In this document: positions 37,489-45,721 of the stretch, in pieces
Position numbering within the stretch: the stretch's first letter is position 1
How the letters are laid out: every line of letters starts with the position of its first letter
Origin: Haloplanus sp. HW8-1
GTDB lineage: Archaea > Halobacteriota > Halobacteria > Halobacteriales > Haloferacaceae
Length of the DNA stretch: 64,000 nt
Direction: 5' to 3'
NCBI RefSeq assembly: GCF_023703795.1
Contig: NZ_CP098519.1
Location: forward strand, 1 to 64,000
The notes under the pieces: generated by a model
Told to the model about the DNA's origin: nothing
The model's input: only the letters and a program-made list of their open reading frames with translations
The model's database searches: none
Made by a program: the position numbers and the translations under genes

Positions 37489-37552
37489 TATCTTTGGGGC
37501 AGAGATGCATACTTCCATTTATATATTCTTTCTTGTATTAACCCCAAAGATA
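37489..37552. promoter_or_regulatory. Divergent twin promoter: 11-bp inverted repeat
   Basis: TATCTTTGGGG at 37489-37499 and CCCCAAAGATA at 37542-37552 are perfect inverted copies. Each arm points outward and ends 30 nt (precursor, minus strand) and 29 nt (kinase, plus strand) before an ATG. This is the BRE/TATA position for leaderless haloarchaeal transcripts. The same element therefore probably drives both genes, or is bound by one regulator. The region 37173-37329 shows no other gene. Confidence 0.65.
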
Positions 37553-37581
37553 CAATATGTTAGGTAATTTCATTCGCGGTA

Positions 37582-38592
37582 ATGGAAAATAATACGGATA
37601 TATTAATTTCGGACGCAGTAGCAGCTCTTGGCGAGGGAGTGGAACTCATCTCTTACGAAAGGATCAACAAGGGGCTAAATACGCTGTATCGCCTTAATCT
37701 TAATCAATATAGTGAAAGAATTGTTGTTTTAAAGATATATACATTTAATAATGGTACTCGGTACGCACAGAAGGAGTCGCACCTATATCAGTATCTATCA
37801 GAGAACACATCAATCCCAGTCCCTGGTATCCTTGCAGCTGGCATTCCTCAAACATCCTCTCCACCATGGTTAGTGATGACAGCGATACCCGGTAACGAAT
37901 TTAATAAAATAGAGTTACCATCCGAAGGCATATTACCATCAATAATGCGACAAGCAGGCAAGTATCTGGGCGAACTTCACCAGAAAGTTACGTTCGAGTC
38001 TTATGGAAGACTCGAGTTTTCTGGAGATTCTTTCCAGAGCGATGGTTGCTACCAATCGTGGGAAGAAGAGTTAGAATCGTTCATCGAAATGGGAACAAAA
38101 GGGATCACGAACAAGAAATTTAACCACTATCCAGAGCGCGTACGTACGACCATGGCCGAGTTATCTCCTATACTAGAATCAAATCCGAACCCGGTACTCA
38201 TGCATCAAGATTACCGCCTTGGAAATATGATTTTTGAACAAAAACAGGACGGTGGACAGATAACCGGTATTCTTGACTGGGAAAGATCAATCCCAGGGCA
38301 CTCGGAGTATGACCTATCCAGTTCAGAGTATCTGTTAATAGATCGCTTATATTCTGATTCCCATCTGTGCGAAGTGCTACGAGAAGAGTTCTTTGGTGGA
38401 TATTGTGAGAAGAAGCAGATCCCGGACTCTTCAGCCTCGGATAAACGCTTTTCACTTTATCGAGCAGTAAACATACTTCTACTGATGCGGGCGTTTGAGG
38501 ATATCTGGGGTACTTATGACAAGTCGAGACAAAATGAAGCCGCAAACCGATTATCGCGAGATATGGAGGCCACACTTTCAAGTCTCCCCTAA
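37582..38592 (+). CDS. APH-fold phosphotransferase of the TOMM cluster
   Basis: This 336-aa protein has the aminoglycoside/choline kinase fold: N-lobe VVLKIYTF, the catalytic loop LMHQDYRLGNMIF (H-x-D-x4-N, ~208) and GILDWERSIPGHSEYDLS carrying the metal-binding Asp. It diverges from the precursor ORF with the same promoter element, so it belongs to the cluster. It could phosphorylate the peptide, confer self-protection or act on an unrelated small molecule. The base composition is AT-rich compared with the preceding operon. Confidence 0.8.
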   Translation: MENNTDILISDAVAALGEGVELISYERINKGLNTLYRLNLNQYSERIVVLKIYTFNNGTRYAQKESHLYQYLSENTSIPVPGILAAGIPQTSSPPWLVMTAIPGNEFNKIELPSEGILPSIMRQAGKYLGELHQKVTFESYGRLEFSGDSFQSDGCYQSWEEELESFIEMGTKGITNKKFNHYPERVRTTMAELSPILESNPNPVLMHQDYRLGNMIFEQKQDGGQITGILDWERSIPGHSEYDLSSSEYLLIDRLYSDSHLCEVLREEFFGGYCEKKQIPDSSASDKRFSLYRAVNILLLMRAFEDIWGTYDKSRQNEAANRLSRDMEATLSSLP

Positions 38593-38601
38593 CTCGATTT
38601 A

Positions 38602-39330
38602 TCACATAGAACTGATTAATCCAACATATAGTGTCGTCTCCTGATCTGGTAACTCTAAGAATTGATCAGCAGCATCCTCGATAAAACCCCCGTAGGGACG
38701 GCATGCTAAGTTAAGTTCTGTTGCCACAAGACAAAGATTCTGCATTATATGTCCGGCTTCAAGAATTGTATATCGGTATCCCCGAGATGCATATTTTTGT
38801 GTTGACCGGTGGAATACAGCAGATAGGAACACGATTAGCGGTGCCTCATTCGATTCTTCCCCTGAAATAAAATCTAAAGAGTGATCAGAGGAATGCTTGT
38901 TAACTTTTTCAAATTTGTTATCGAGAATATTAACATGGTATACAGCTTCATCTAATCCGTTGACCGAGTTGGCAAAAATATATGCTTCAACAGGATATCT
39001 GGCGCCTGCAGATGGGTAGGCTCTGCGTTGATTGTTCGGGTCTTCTTTATTGGTCGTAATTCCCATCGATGTTCCAAGTAATTGTGATACCTGTTCTAAT
39101 TCAAGCGGACCCGAATCAAACTTATCGACTGACCTTCGTTGAGAAATCAAATCGCTAATGTTCCCATCAACATCTGATAGCGGGATAGATTCTGTGTTAC
39201 CATATGTTTTGTATTCAATCTCCGTCCAGCTGTCAGGCACGTCGTCGGGTCTATCAAGTTCGAAATTTTTACTGTTTTCGTGATAAACTTCATATAAGAA
39301 ATCGCCAGCAATACGTTTTCGTGATGTCAT
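38602..39330 (-). CDS. SagB/McbC-type azoline dehydrogenase
   Basis: This is a 242-aa nitroreductase-fold protein. The SagB-type pattern is visible: SQRRSVDKFDSGPLELEQVS for FMN binding near residue 65, RAYPSAGARYPVEAYI, and ILEAGHIMQNLCLVATELNL with ACRPYGG. In thiazole/oxazole peptide clusters this enzyme oxidises azolines to azoles using FMN. It overlaps the YcaO start region by 4 nt, so it is the last gene of the C-YcaO-SagB operon. Confidence 0.88.
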   Translation of the reverse strand: MTSRKRIAGDFLYEVYHENSKNFELDRPDDVPDSWTEIEYKTYGNTESIPLSDVDGNISDLISQRRSVDKFDSGPLELEQVSQLLGTSMGITTNKEDPNNQRRAYPSAGARYPVEAYIFANSVNGLDEAVYHVNILDNKFEKVNKHSSDHSLDFISGEESNEAPLIVFLSAVFHRSTQKYASRGYRYTILEAGHIMQNLCLVATELNLACRPYGGFIEDAADQFLELPDQETTLYVGLISSM

Positions 39331-40658
39331 AGGAATGGCTGTGGAACCTGATTGAGTTCCTTTTCTGTATTTTTCATATTTAGCAGACCAACTTCAACCG
39401 GAACCTCATAAAGTCTGTTCCCACCGAGATATCGGAACTTTTCCCGCAAATGCATCGGATGCATTTCTGGTATAATTGCCCTCACAGTCTTAAACCCATA
39501 CTGTGCTACATCTGAGGTCGTTACATCTGCAATATAACACTCATAATCACGTTTATTGAGATATCTGAGTATCGTCTCTAATGGTTTTTTGTCCCTCACT
39601 TCACGACAATCTTCGACGGAGATCTTATCTGTGGGCGTCAACCAGAACCGAATATCTGAGATTCTCTCATCAGAAGCCCAGAACCGAGCACGTTCCTCAA
39701 CTGAGTCGATGTCAGAAGGGGTTGGGGATTCATCTAGGTCTTCAACCTCCCAATCACTAATTTGGAGAGCTTCACGAAGCGCATCTTGAATGGCATCTCC
39801 CATGTTCCACTCACATCCCAATCCCAGACTGAGAGCTGGCTTACTCCCACTATCGACTGCTATTGCCAAGCAGGTTGGAACAGGTTGGTCTAAAGAGATA
39901 TTGAGCAGATATACTGTTCTTCCACGGGATTTCAGTATATCATGATACGTCTTAGCCTCATCAGGAATAGTCGATTTATCTATATGAGGGACCGATAGTT
40001 TATTCAAATAGGTTATCATCAGACATTCTCTTTCAATAATCTCGCAAATTGCGCGATAACACGCACCTAGGTATCCAGTTCCAGCAGCGGCACCCGTTGA
40101 GATTGGAGATCGAAATACTGTATTATGGTTGAATGGAAGATAAATAAGCTGGCCAGGTACTAGTCTCTGGTCGCCAGAAGTTATTTCTCTGGTTGCAGTC
40201 CAGTGGTACTCCTCTTCATTCAGTATACGTTCTGACAATCCTCGCTGAGATAATTGAGATTCAGAAAACATATTGAATGCGGCCGGTGGGACTGCAATCT
40301 CTGAAAAATCGGAATACGCACCGAACTCAAAGTCAGATAAATCAGTCATTGATAGGCAGTAGCGTTCAATCGCTTCTCCTATCGCAGTAACCATCGCCTG
40401 TGATTTTACGAGACTCGTTCCAGCCGTATTTGGTGGATCTGAAAGCCCAGTTGACGATATCCGAGATGTATTCTGTATTAGCGTCTGGTACTGGTATACA
40501 GGAATTGACTGTCGAGTTATCTCTGGCTGCGAGAAGTGAACGATTGGCCCCACTTTCGAGTCGATCAGTTCTTTTCCAAGACTGATCGTCGTTTCAAGTG
40601 AAATGTCATTTCCTTCCAGAAGCGTACCGACATCTGGAGTATCTAGTTCGTTCCGCAA
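39327..40658 (-). CDS. YcaO cyclodehydratase (D protein)
   Basis: This 443-aa YcaO-domain enzyme uses ATP to activate backbone amides for Cys/Ser/Thr cyclisation. Family features include AMVTAIGEAIERYC, GTGYLGACYRAICEIIEREC and DALREALQISDWE, with a Pro-containing C-terminus (NQVPQPFL) recalling the PxPxP end of azoline-forming YcaOs. The frame is closed by a TGA just upstream, so translation must start at TTG 40658, 16 nt inside the preceding C-protein gene. That suggests translational coupling rather than leaderless initiation. Confidence 0.9.
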   Translation of the reverse strand: MRNELDTPDVGTLLEGNDISLETTISLGKELIDSKVGPIVHFSQPEITRQSIPVYQYQTLIQNTSRISSTGLSDPPNTAGTSLVKSQAMVTAIGEAIERYCLSMTDLSDFEFGAYSDFSEIAVPPAAFNMFSESQLSQRGLSERILNEEEYHWTATREITSGDQRLVPGQLIYLPFNHNTVFRSPISTGAAAGTGYLGACYRAICEIIERECLMITYLNKLSVPHIDKSTIPDEAKTYHDILKSRGRTVYLLNISLDQPVPTCLAIAVDSGSKPALSLGLGCEWNMGDAIQDALREALQISDWEVEDLDESPTPSDIDSVEERARFWASDERISDIRFWLTPTDKISVEDCREVRDKKPLETILRYLNKRDYECYIADVTTSDVAQYGFKTVRAIIPEMHPMHLREKFRYLGGNRLYEVPVEVGLLNMKNTEKELNQVPQPFL

Positions 40659-41527
40659 ATCTCACACCCCGGTAATTTCAGCACATCTCTTGTGTTTGAT
40701 TCCAACGTCTGAATATCAGTAATCAATACTGAACCATCAGTCGTTGGTCTCAGTTCATCAGCTAGCACCGCATTAATTTCTAGCCTTGCTTGTGAAGTCA
40801 ACAATTGATGTACGGCCTGTGGGTATTCTGGTTGACGGCTGTGTTCTTCCCGAGAGACCATTTCTCTGGAATGTAAATCAGGATTTGAAGTACTCGCTAA
40901 CAGCCGTTTACGATAACAGTTGTAACATGGTTTTCCCACCCCTGATAGTGGTCCGAGATGAACCTCAGTACCTACTAACCTCACTGGTAACCAATAAAGA
41001 GTCATCTTTTGAGTCTCCTCTGCCACTGCCTGATGGAATTCTGGATTGGCGCCAATTGTCCCGGTGACTAATATATCAAGATTATCTATTGTTTCGGGAA
41101 GATCAGATATTGAGCTTAAGCGGACAGTTGTTAACTCTCCTAGGAACTCATGAAACGTAGACGAACAATCCGGTTCAAGGATCCCTATCGTCGCTTCTCG
41201 GACAGATTTTCGTGCCTCAGGGGGAGAGTCAACTAACCAATCCCAAAAGTCGCATTCCGGGCGGGTTGTCTGGATAATATCCTCAGTCTCCAAATGCGAC
41301 AAAAGCGTGGAAATATTTTCAGCAGAGAAATCAGTCTCTTGGTCAACCTCGGAGACGGTCGACCCACCTCTACCCAAAGCAATAATATTCTCTACAAGGT
41401 CAACTGAAGCACCACGTATCTCTTTCTTGCTGAGTGGCGTGGAAATAGCCGCCTTTGACTCATCAATACGAACAAATTCTACATATTCTGGGACGTAGTA
41501 TTCGGCATCAGACGTAATATTACTCAT
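40643..41527 (-). CDS. TOMM cyclodehydratase C protein (E1-like)
   Basis: This 294-aa protein resembles the E1/ThiF-derived partner of YcaO. An N-terminal winged-helix-like leader-recognition (RRE-type) region (~20-90) precedes a Rossmann-like domain. The Cys pairs GKPCYNCYRKRL (~201-204) and LPGCEICG (~289-292) form the structural zinc site of the family. It binds the precursor leader and presents the core to YcaO. It is the first gene of the modification operon. An AT run, TTTTTTAAA, on the minus strand at about 41577-41586 could hold its promoter. Confidence 0.8.
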   Translation of the reverse strand: MSNITSDAEYYVPEYVEFVRIDESKAAISTPLSKKEIRGASVDLVENIIALGRGGSTVSEVDQETDFSAENISTLLSHLETEDIIQTTRPECDFWDWLVDSPPEARKSVREATIGILEPDCSSTFHEFLGELTTVRLSSISDLPETIDNLDILVTGTIGANPEFHQAVAEETQKMTLYWLPVRLVGTEVHLGPLSGVGKPCYNCYRKRLLASTSNPDLHSREMVSREEHSRQPEYPQAVHQLLTSQARLEINAVLADELRPTTDGSVLITDIQTLESNTRDVLKLPGCEICGTN

Positions 41528-41712
41528 TTTCAGTGTGTGAACTACTATCTGGCATACGCACCTGTCTACAACTTAGTGATTTAAAAAATATCGTGTACCG
41601 CAGTCATGGGTTGTGTTGACGAGGAGGACGGTGGGTATGGCTACAAAGACACTAACCGAGGCGGCATGTGAACCGAAGACGGTCCACTCATCAGATACTT
41701 CACGGGTTTACA

Positions 41713-42150
41713 TCACTTGTTGATTAGTTTTCTTGTCCATGGGATAGATAGAGCGATTCTCATAGCATCCCTTCCGCACCATTTGGAACTAGGTATTCTA
41801 TTCACTACCAGCTTATATCTCTGATAGTAATCCCCAGACTGGATACCCTGTGAGGAACTCACTAATTCAGGCTTCCTATCCGATTTCCGACACCCGGACG
41901 ACAGGCCGGAACCAGATTCACCTAGAATCTGTCGAGCAATTTCAGCGGCCAACACGGCTGGAATCGAAGGAATAGGGAGTATTTCACGATTCGAGGTGCC
42001 GAGCCGGAGGACCTCGAGAGACGCAGAACAGATAAACGGGCGGTTCCAAGGTATCCAGATACGCCCGAAATCACCTCCGTTACCCCACCGTCGAGCAATT
42101 TTTGAAACAACAGGATTATCCCGGAACTCGTCGAGGTACTTTCTACGCCC
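41713..42150 (-). pseudogene. Remnant of a ThiF/E1-like or related gene
   Basis: The minus-strand frame is open for 146 codons from 42150 to 41713 without a usable 5' start (only an internal GTG at 41955). It encodes protein-like sequence, including NREILPIPSIPAVLAAEIAR then QILGESGSG, which resembles the C-terminal helix region of ThiF/E1-like enzymes. The first half is cut off by a TGA. It is probably a truncated relic linked to the neighbouring TOMM genes. The rest of 41528-42404 shows no intact gene. Confidence 0.4.
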
Positions 42151-42359
42151 TCAAATCGGCCCGACGGGCCTCTTCTGCAATTTGAGTTCGTTATTTCGGC
42201 TTGCATATCGCGGTTTTCGTCCAAAGAAAGAGGCGATATGCAATGTGCGAAGGCCGCCGGCTCTCTCAGGCCGAGGGGCCGTCGCTCAGAGATTGGATTC
42301 TGGAACTTGTCAGATTTAGCGCATAGGGTGAATGGGTGTGAGTCGGTGGTGTCTGTCGC

Positions 42360-42380
42360 CCCCGCCAGGGGGTGGCGGGG
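42360..42380 (+). promoter_or_regulatory. GC hairpin in the leader of the next gene
   Basis: CCCCGCCA (42360-42367) and TGGCGGGG (42373-42380) form a perfect 8-bp stem with a GGGGG loop, 24 nt before the ATG at 42405. It belongs to the same class of leader hairpins seen from 55.8 kb onward. Confidence 0.6.
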
Positions 42381-42404
42381 TACATCACGTGCCCCCGATT
42401 GACG

Positions 42405-42845
42405 ATGGCTTCGGAACGACGCAGCAAGTCACGAGCAGCGGATCACGCAGCAAGTACCCCCGACGATGAGGCGCCGTGGGCTGACCTCGAGATGACGGTT
42501 CCGACCGACCGGGATCACGCGTCGGTCGTTGCGCTCGTGGAGTGTGCCCTCGTCGAGCTCACGCACGAGGCTGTGGGCGCCGTCTTCATTTCCCGGCAGG
42601 TCGGGCGGTCGACGCGGACGCAGTACGTCGCAGCCGACGACGTCGGCGAGCAGTTCCAGAAACGGCACTTCGACGACCGGCTGGGCTGGCACGAGACCAC
42701 CGTCCCTCGACGAACCGTTCGCTACGAGCTCATCACCCATCTTACGCGGTCGACATACCTGATGACAAAGCGTCCGTGTGAGGCACCTGCTACAGACCCG
42801 GATACATTCGTGGTGAAGCCAGTTCGAGAACTCAAAACGCCGTAG
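42405..42845 (+). CDS. Small haloarchaeal plasmid protein
   Basis: This is a 146-aa protein started at ATG 42405 (MASERRSKSR). A disordered N-terminus (~35 aa) precedes a compact alpha/beta domain (VVALVECALVELTHEAVGAV, QYVAADDVGEQFQKRHF). No named domain is recognised. It has a hairpin leader like many genes near the right end and a TTAACCAAC inverted repeat after its stop, so it looks like plasmid backbone rather than TOMM cargo. Confidence 0.65.
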   Translation: MASERRSKSRAADHAASTPDDEAPWADLEMTVPTDRDHASVVALVECALVELTHEAVGAVFISRQVGRSTRTQYVAADDVGEQFQKRHFDDRLGWHETTVPRRTVRYELITHLTRSTYLMTKRPCEAPATDPDTFVVKPVRELKTP

Positions 42846-42854
42846 TGAACGAGC

Positions 42855-42895
42855 TTAACCAACACAAAGGCACCTGCACCGCCTATTGTTGGTTA
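42855..42895. repeat. TAACCAACA inverted repeat
   Basis: TAACCAACA (42856-42864) and TGTTGGTTA (42887-42895) are perfect inverted arms with a 22-nt spacer, just after a stop codon. The same arms (TTAACCAA/TTGGTTAA) recur at 55509-55550 after another gene end. It could be a transcript-end structure or a protein-binding site. Confidence 0.5.
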
Positions 42896-42945
42896 GAAGA
42901 TACCGCGAGATTCAGACCAGAGGGTCATCGGCTCATGTTGAGACT

Positions 42946-44310
42946 TTAGACGACCTCTTCGGCATCTTCAGTGACCTGAATCCGACTTTCTGAATCTCGA
43001 TAATACCATTCTGATAGATGACTCTCTAGATAATGGTGAACATCAGCACTATCGTCAAGCCCCCAGCGGTTTTGAAGTTCTCCGTTACTTGTGGGGGAGA
43101 GTTCAATAACATCTTGCAAGCGGGAGATTTCTCTGTCAGAGAGCTCTCTTGTATCATCATCGTCATTCTTGCTCGAATGTTGGGCTTTCGCTATCTTTTC
43201 AGCCTCCTCGGCCGGAATCTTCCCATCAGATTCTACTGCCAGGTTAGGTGTCTTATCGGAGTAGGCAAATCGGAGAGGAGACGGATGAAGTTCTCTCGTT
43301 CGGTTCCGATATTTCTCTAAAAACGGTTGAATAATTCTTCCCTCCCCAATTTCCATAAGCTCTTCAAAGAGATATTGGGCTTCCTCGGTTGAGTTGATTC
43401 CCTCATCTGCTTCCCACTCAGCACTCTCTGAATCTCCTCGACTTGGGTACTCCTGTGAAGACTCCAGCCACTGCTCAAACGCATCAATTTGTGAGAGCAG
43501 GAGATCCTCTTGGTATTGGAAACTCGTTTCATTTTCTGCGGTGACTTCGACGGAGGTGAGATACCAATCAACTACGATCGACTCTTTTATCGGGTAAATG
43601 TCGAATTCTTCAGCGACTTCCCACCCATCGATTTTGAACGGAAGTTCCCTAAGATGATACAGAAGGTTGGCAGTCCAGTAATCATTCGGTGCAGCATGGA
43701 ATGAGCGGATATTTCGGCCATTTTCGATCTCCAGGCCCATGCTATCAGAGTTTGCGAAAGTCATTAGCCGATCTGAGATTCGTTCCGGGATTTTCCCGTA
43801 GTCAGTGTAATTCTGGCTTTCAATTTCACATCCAAAGGTAATGAAATCAGAAATGAGATCCTCTAATGCGTTCGCTTCTTCCCAGGAATCAGCTGCCTCA
43901 ATATGGATGAGGGACTTCGGGGGGAACAGTCGTGTCGCGTTGGCTGATTTTTCTCCCGCAGTTGCGTGCTCTACAATCCGGTTAACAGGATCTCTGGTCT
44001 GGCCTACATAATAGACCTCATCTGCTTCCACAGCCTGTTCCACCCACTTTGGAAAGTTCGATTCGTGTCCGCCCATCGGGGGGCGTATTTTTGCTGGAAG
44101 CTCCAACCAGGAATCTTCGCCCGCCTGTACAGCGTTCTGAATTGCTTTCCCATCAAATCCAACCAAAGGACGTCGAAGAGATATCTCAGACTGACATTCC
44201 AAAACATAGATGTAGAATTCCCCAGAAGTATCCCCGATTAGCTTTTGAACCTGTTTTTTAGTTCTCGGCCGGATTTCATCTTCATCAAGTTCAAAGAGAG
44301 GAGAGGTCAT
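42946..44310 (-). CDS. GIY-YIG nuclease-domain protein with C-terminal winged helix
   Basis: This 454-aa protein is AT-richer than its neighbours. The N-terminal GIY-YIG domain has EFYIYVLEC (33-39), a ~60-residue insertion, then VYYVGQT (99-105), Arg111 in NRIVEHATAG and a catalytic-type Glu in WEEANALEDLI. The middle is unassigned. The C-terminus (~395-445) looks like a winged helix (LSDREISRLQDVIEL, NGELQNRWGLDDSA). GIY-YIG domains cut DNA in homing, repair or restriction. The composition and its place beside other nuclease genes suggest a horizontally acquired defence or mobile function. Confidence 0.75.
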   Translation of the reverse strand: MTSPLFELDEDEIRPRTKKQVQKLIGDTSGEFYIYVLECQSEISLRRPLVGFDGKAIQNAVQAGEDSWLELPAKIRPPMGGHESNFPKWVEQAVEADEVYYVGQTRDPVNRIVEHATAGEKSANATRLFPPKSLIHIEAADSWEEANALEDLISDFITFGCEIESQNYTDYGKIPERISDRLMTFANSDSMGLEIENGRNIRSFHAAPNDYWTANLLYHLRELPFKIDGWEVAEEFDIYPIKESIVVDWYLTSVEVTAENETSFQYQEDLLLSQIDAFEQWLESSQEYPSRGDSESAEWEADEGINSTEEAQYLFEELMEIGEGRIIQPFLEKYRNRTRELHPSPLRFAYSDKTPNLAVESDGKIPAEEAEKIAKAQHSSKNDDDDTRELSDREISRLQDVIELSPTSNGELQNRWGLDDSADVHHYLESHLSEWYYRDSESRIQVTEDAEEVV

Positions 44311-44427
44311 GGTTGCCTACTGACTTGAGGGCAAACATCAGTCTTTCTACTGTATCCTCCAAGAGAACCGGACTGTAGTGGGGTATAGAGTAGTATTTTA
44401 TCGGGATGGCTACGAATTACAGAAGAT

Positions 44428-44973
44428 ATGGTCGTCGTCGAGGAGGTCACCAAACTGAGCGAGCGCCGCACCCAAACCTCGTCCGAGGCGTTTCCGGATG
44501 ATTCGTTGGCTTCGATTCGGTCGGCCGTCGAGGCCGTCCCAGCAAGCGTCTTCGACGGCTCGACGAAACACACGGAGGTCGGCGGGTTCGATGCTGCAAT
44601 CGCCGACGGCCTCTCGCAGTACGAGTACGAAGGGGATGCCGCCGGGGGCTACAACCCGAACTGCAAGCTCTGGTCGCATCAAGGGTTTAACTACAGCGTC
44701 GACCTCTACGACGCCGACGACCGCATCGCCATCGAGGTCGAGAAGAGCGAGCGGAAGAACGTCAGCGACGACCTCCTCAAGTTCCAGAAGGGGTACCGCA
44801 CCCAGAAGGACGGCCGACCGAAGATCGAGTTCGGCTGTCTGGTGGTGCCGGTGAACTACCTTGGTCGGCATAACCTCTACCAGCACAGCCTGACAAAGGT
44901 CGACTTCATGAAGGGCGTCCTGTTCATCGACGACGTCGCCGTCATCGGCTATCACGACCCGCGACCGGACTGA
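44428..44973 (+). CDS. PD-(D/E)xK restriction-endonuclease-like protein
   Basis: This is a 181-aa soluble protein. The segment NYSVDLYDADDRIAIEVEKS shows Asp92 and E103-V-E105-K106, a nuclease-type D...ExE/ExK core on adjacent strands. GYNPNCKLWSHQGF precedes it, and a final beta-rich region follows (GCLVVPVNYLG, KGVLFIDDVAVIGY). The BglII/BstYI class of Type II restriction enzymes is one possible match. No DNA methyltransferase gene is nearby, so it may be a solitary or repurposed nuclease. Confidence 0.6.
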   Translation: MVVVEEVTKLSERRTQTSSEAFPDDSLASIRSAVEAVPASVFDGSTKHTEVGGFDAAIADGLSQYEYEGDAAGGYNPNCKLWSHQGFNYSVDLYDADDRIAIEVEKSERKNVSDDLLKFQKGYRTQKDGRPKIEFGCLVVPVNYLGRHNLYQHSLTKVDFMKGVLFIDDVAVIGYHDPRPD

Positions 44974-45046
44974 CGCTGTCCGCCCTGACTGTTTGTCGGC
45001 GCCGGGAGGCGTGCAGCGCGCAACAGCGTGCGCTGCGTGACTCACC

Positions 45047-45337
45047 ATGCCTGGTCCCGATCCTCACGACGACACGAGTCGCGACTACGAACAGTTCGAG
45101 AAAGAACTGCTCGCCCAAGACCGCGACGCCACCAGCGCCGATACGGCGGACGTCGACGACACGACGGCCCAACGCCTGGTCAACGACCTCGTCGACGCGG
45201 ACGTCGTCACTCCGGTTCCCGAGGACCAAGTTCTGGTTCACGAGCCGAGCGGCACCACGTTCGACTCGACGACGCAGCTGGCCGTCTTCCATCGTGGCTG
45301 GACGACCGGCCGCGACGCCGACACGGAGGGCGAGTGA
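45047..45337 (+). CDS. Small acidic plasmid protein
   Basis: This 96-aa protein has an acidic N-terminal half and a small domain at the C-terminus (EDQVLVHEPSGTTFDSTTQL then AVFHRGWTTGR). It overlaps the next start by one base (TGATG), so the two are coupled. No function can be assigned. Confidence 0.65.
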   Translation: MPGPDPHDDTSRDYEQFEKELLAQDRDATSADTADVDDTTAQRLVNDLVDADVVTPVPEDQVLVHEPSGTTFDSTTQLAVFHRGWTTGRDADTEGE

Positions 45338-45672
45338 TGCAGCAGACCCTCGTCGGCTGTGCGTTTTGCGACGCCCCGCCCGGTACCGAGACTGGCGAGG
45401 CCCACACCTGGGGGCAAGACGAGCGGGTCACCCACCCGATCTGCGTCGACTGCGCGATTCAGACGGAGCCGGAACCCGACGAGCGCGATCACGTCGCCTG
45501 TGACGGCTGTGGGCTGGTCGTCGACACGCTCGCGGCGCTCACGCGATTCCGGGTCGAACTCGGCCATCTGGAAGGCCCGTTACAGTTGTGCGCCCGCTGT
45601 AGCCCGGGCGGCCTCGCGACGTACTGGACGCGCGACCTCGAAGAGCATCTCGTCGCGACGCCGGCAGAGTGA
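45337..45672 (+). CDS. Multi-Cys zinc-ribbon protein (DUF7558-like)
   Basis: This 111-aa protein has four CxxC-type knuckles: CAFCDAPPG, CVDCAIQ, CDGCGLVV and CARCSPGG, enough for two zinc sites. ATG 45337 overlaps the previous stop; the longer frame upstream is read out of the neighbouring gene. It is known to me only as a haloarchaeal family (DUF7558, from memory). Nucleic-acid or protein binding is likely. Confidence 0.7.
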   Translation: MQQTLVGCAFCDAPPGTETGEAHTWGQDERVTHPICVDCAIQTEPEPDERDHVACDGCGLVVDTLAALTRFRVELGHLEGPLQLCARCSPGGLATYWTRDLEEHLVATPAE

Positions 45673-45683
45673 CCCAAACACTC

Positions 45684-45708
45684 TTTACTGGTTCGCTGTA
45701 AACTGTAA
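45684..45708. promoter_or_regulatory. Repeat-containing promoter of the HTH-PIN pair
   Basis: TTTAC (45684-45688) and GTAAA (45698-45702) are inverted, and CTGTAA is tandemly repeated at 45696-45701 and 45703-45708. The cluster ends 13 nt before the GTG start, a position suited to autorepression by the HTH protein. Confidence 0.4.
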
Positions 45709-45721
45709 TCAAGAACGAATC

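Noticed and set aside
37375..37563. 62-aa plus-strand ORF in the precursor gap
   Set aside because: Aromatic-rich, no RiPP pattern, and it reads across the two promoter arms.
41637..41723. 28-codon ORF ending in Thr/Cys residues as a second TOMM precursor
   Set aside because: Its leader lacks the acidic/hydrophobic pattern and the tail is not Ser/Cys-rich like the 37330-37458 ORF.
42236..42310. Possible tRNA or attachment-site fragment
   Set aside because: The GC-rich stretch suggested a tRNA 3' end, but no cloverleaf or proper T-arm could be formed on either strand.
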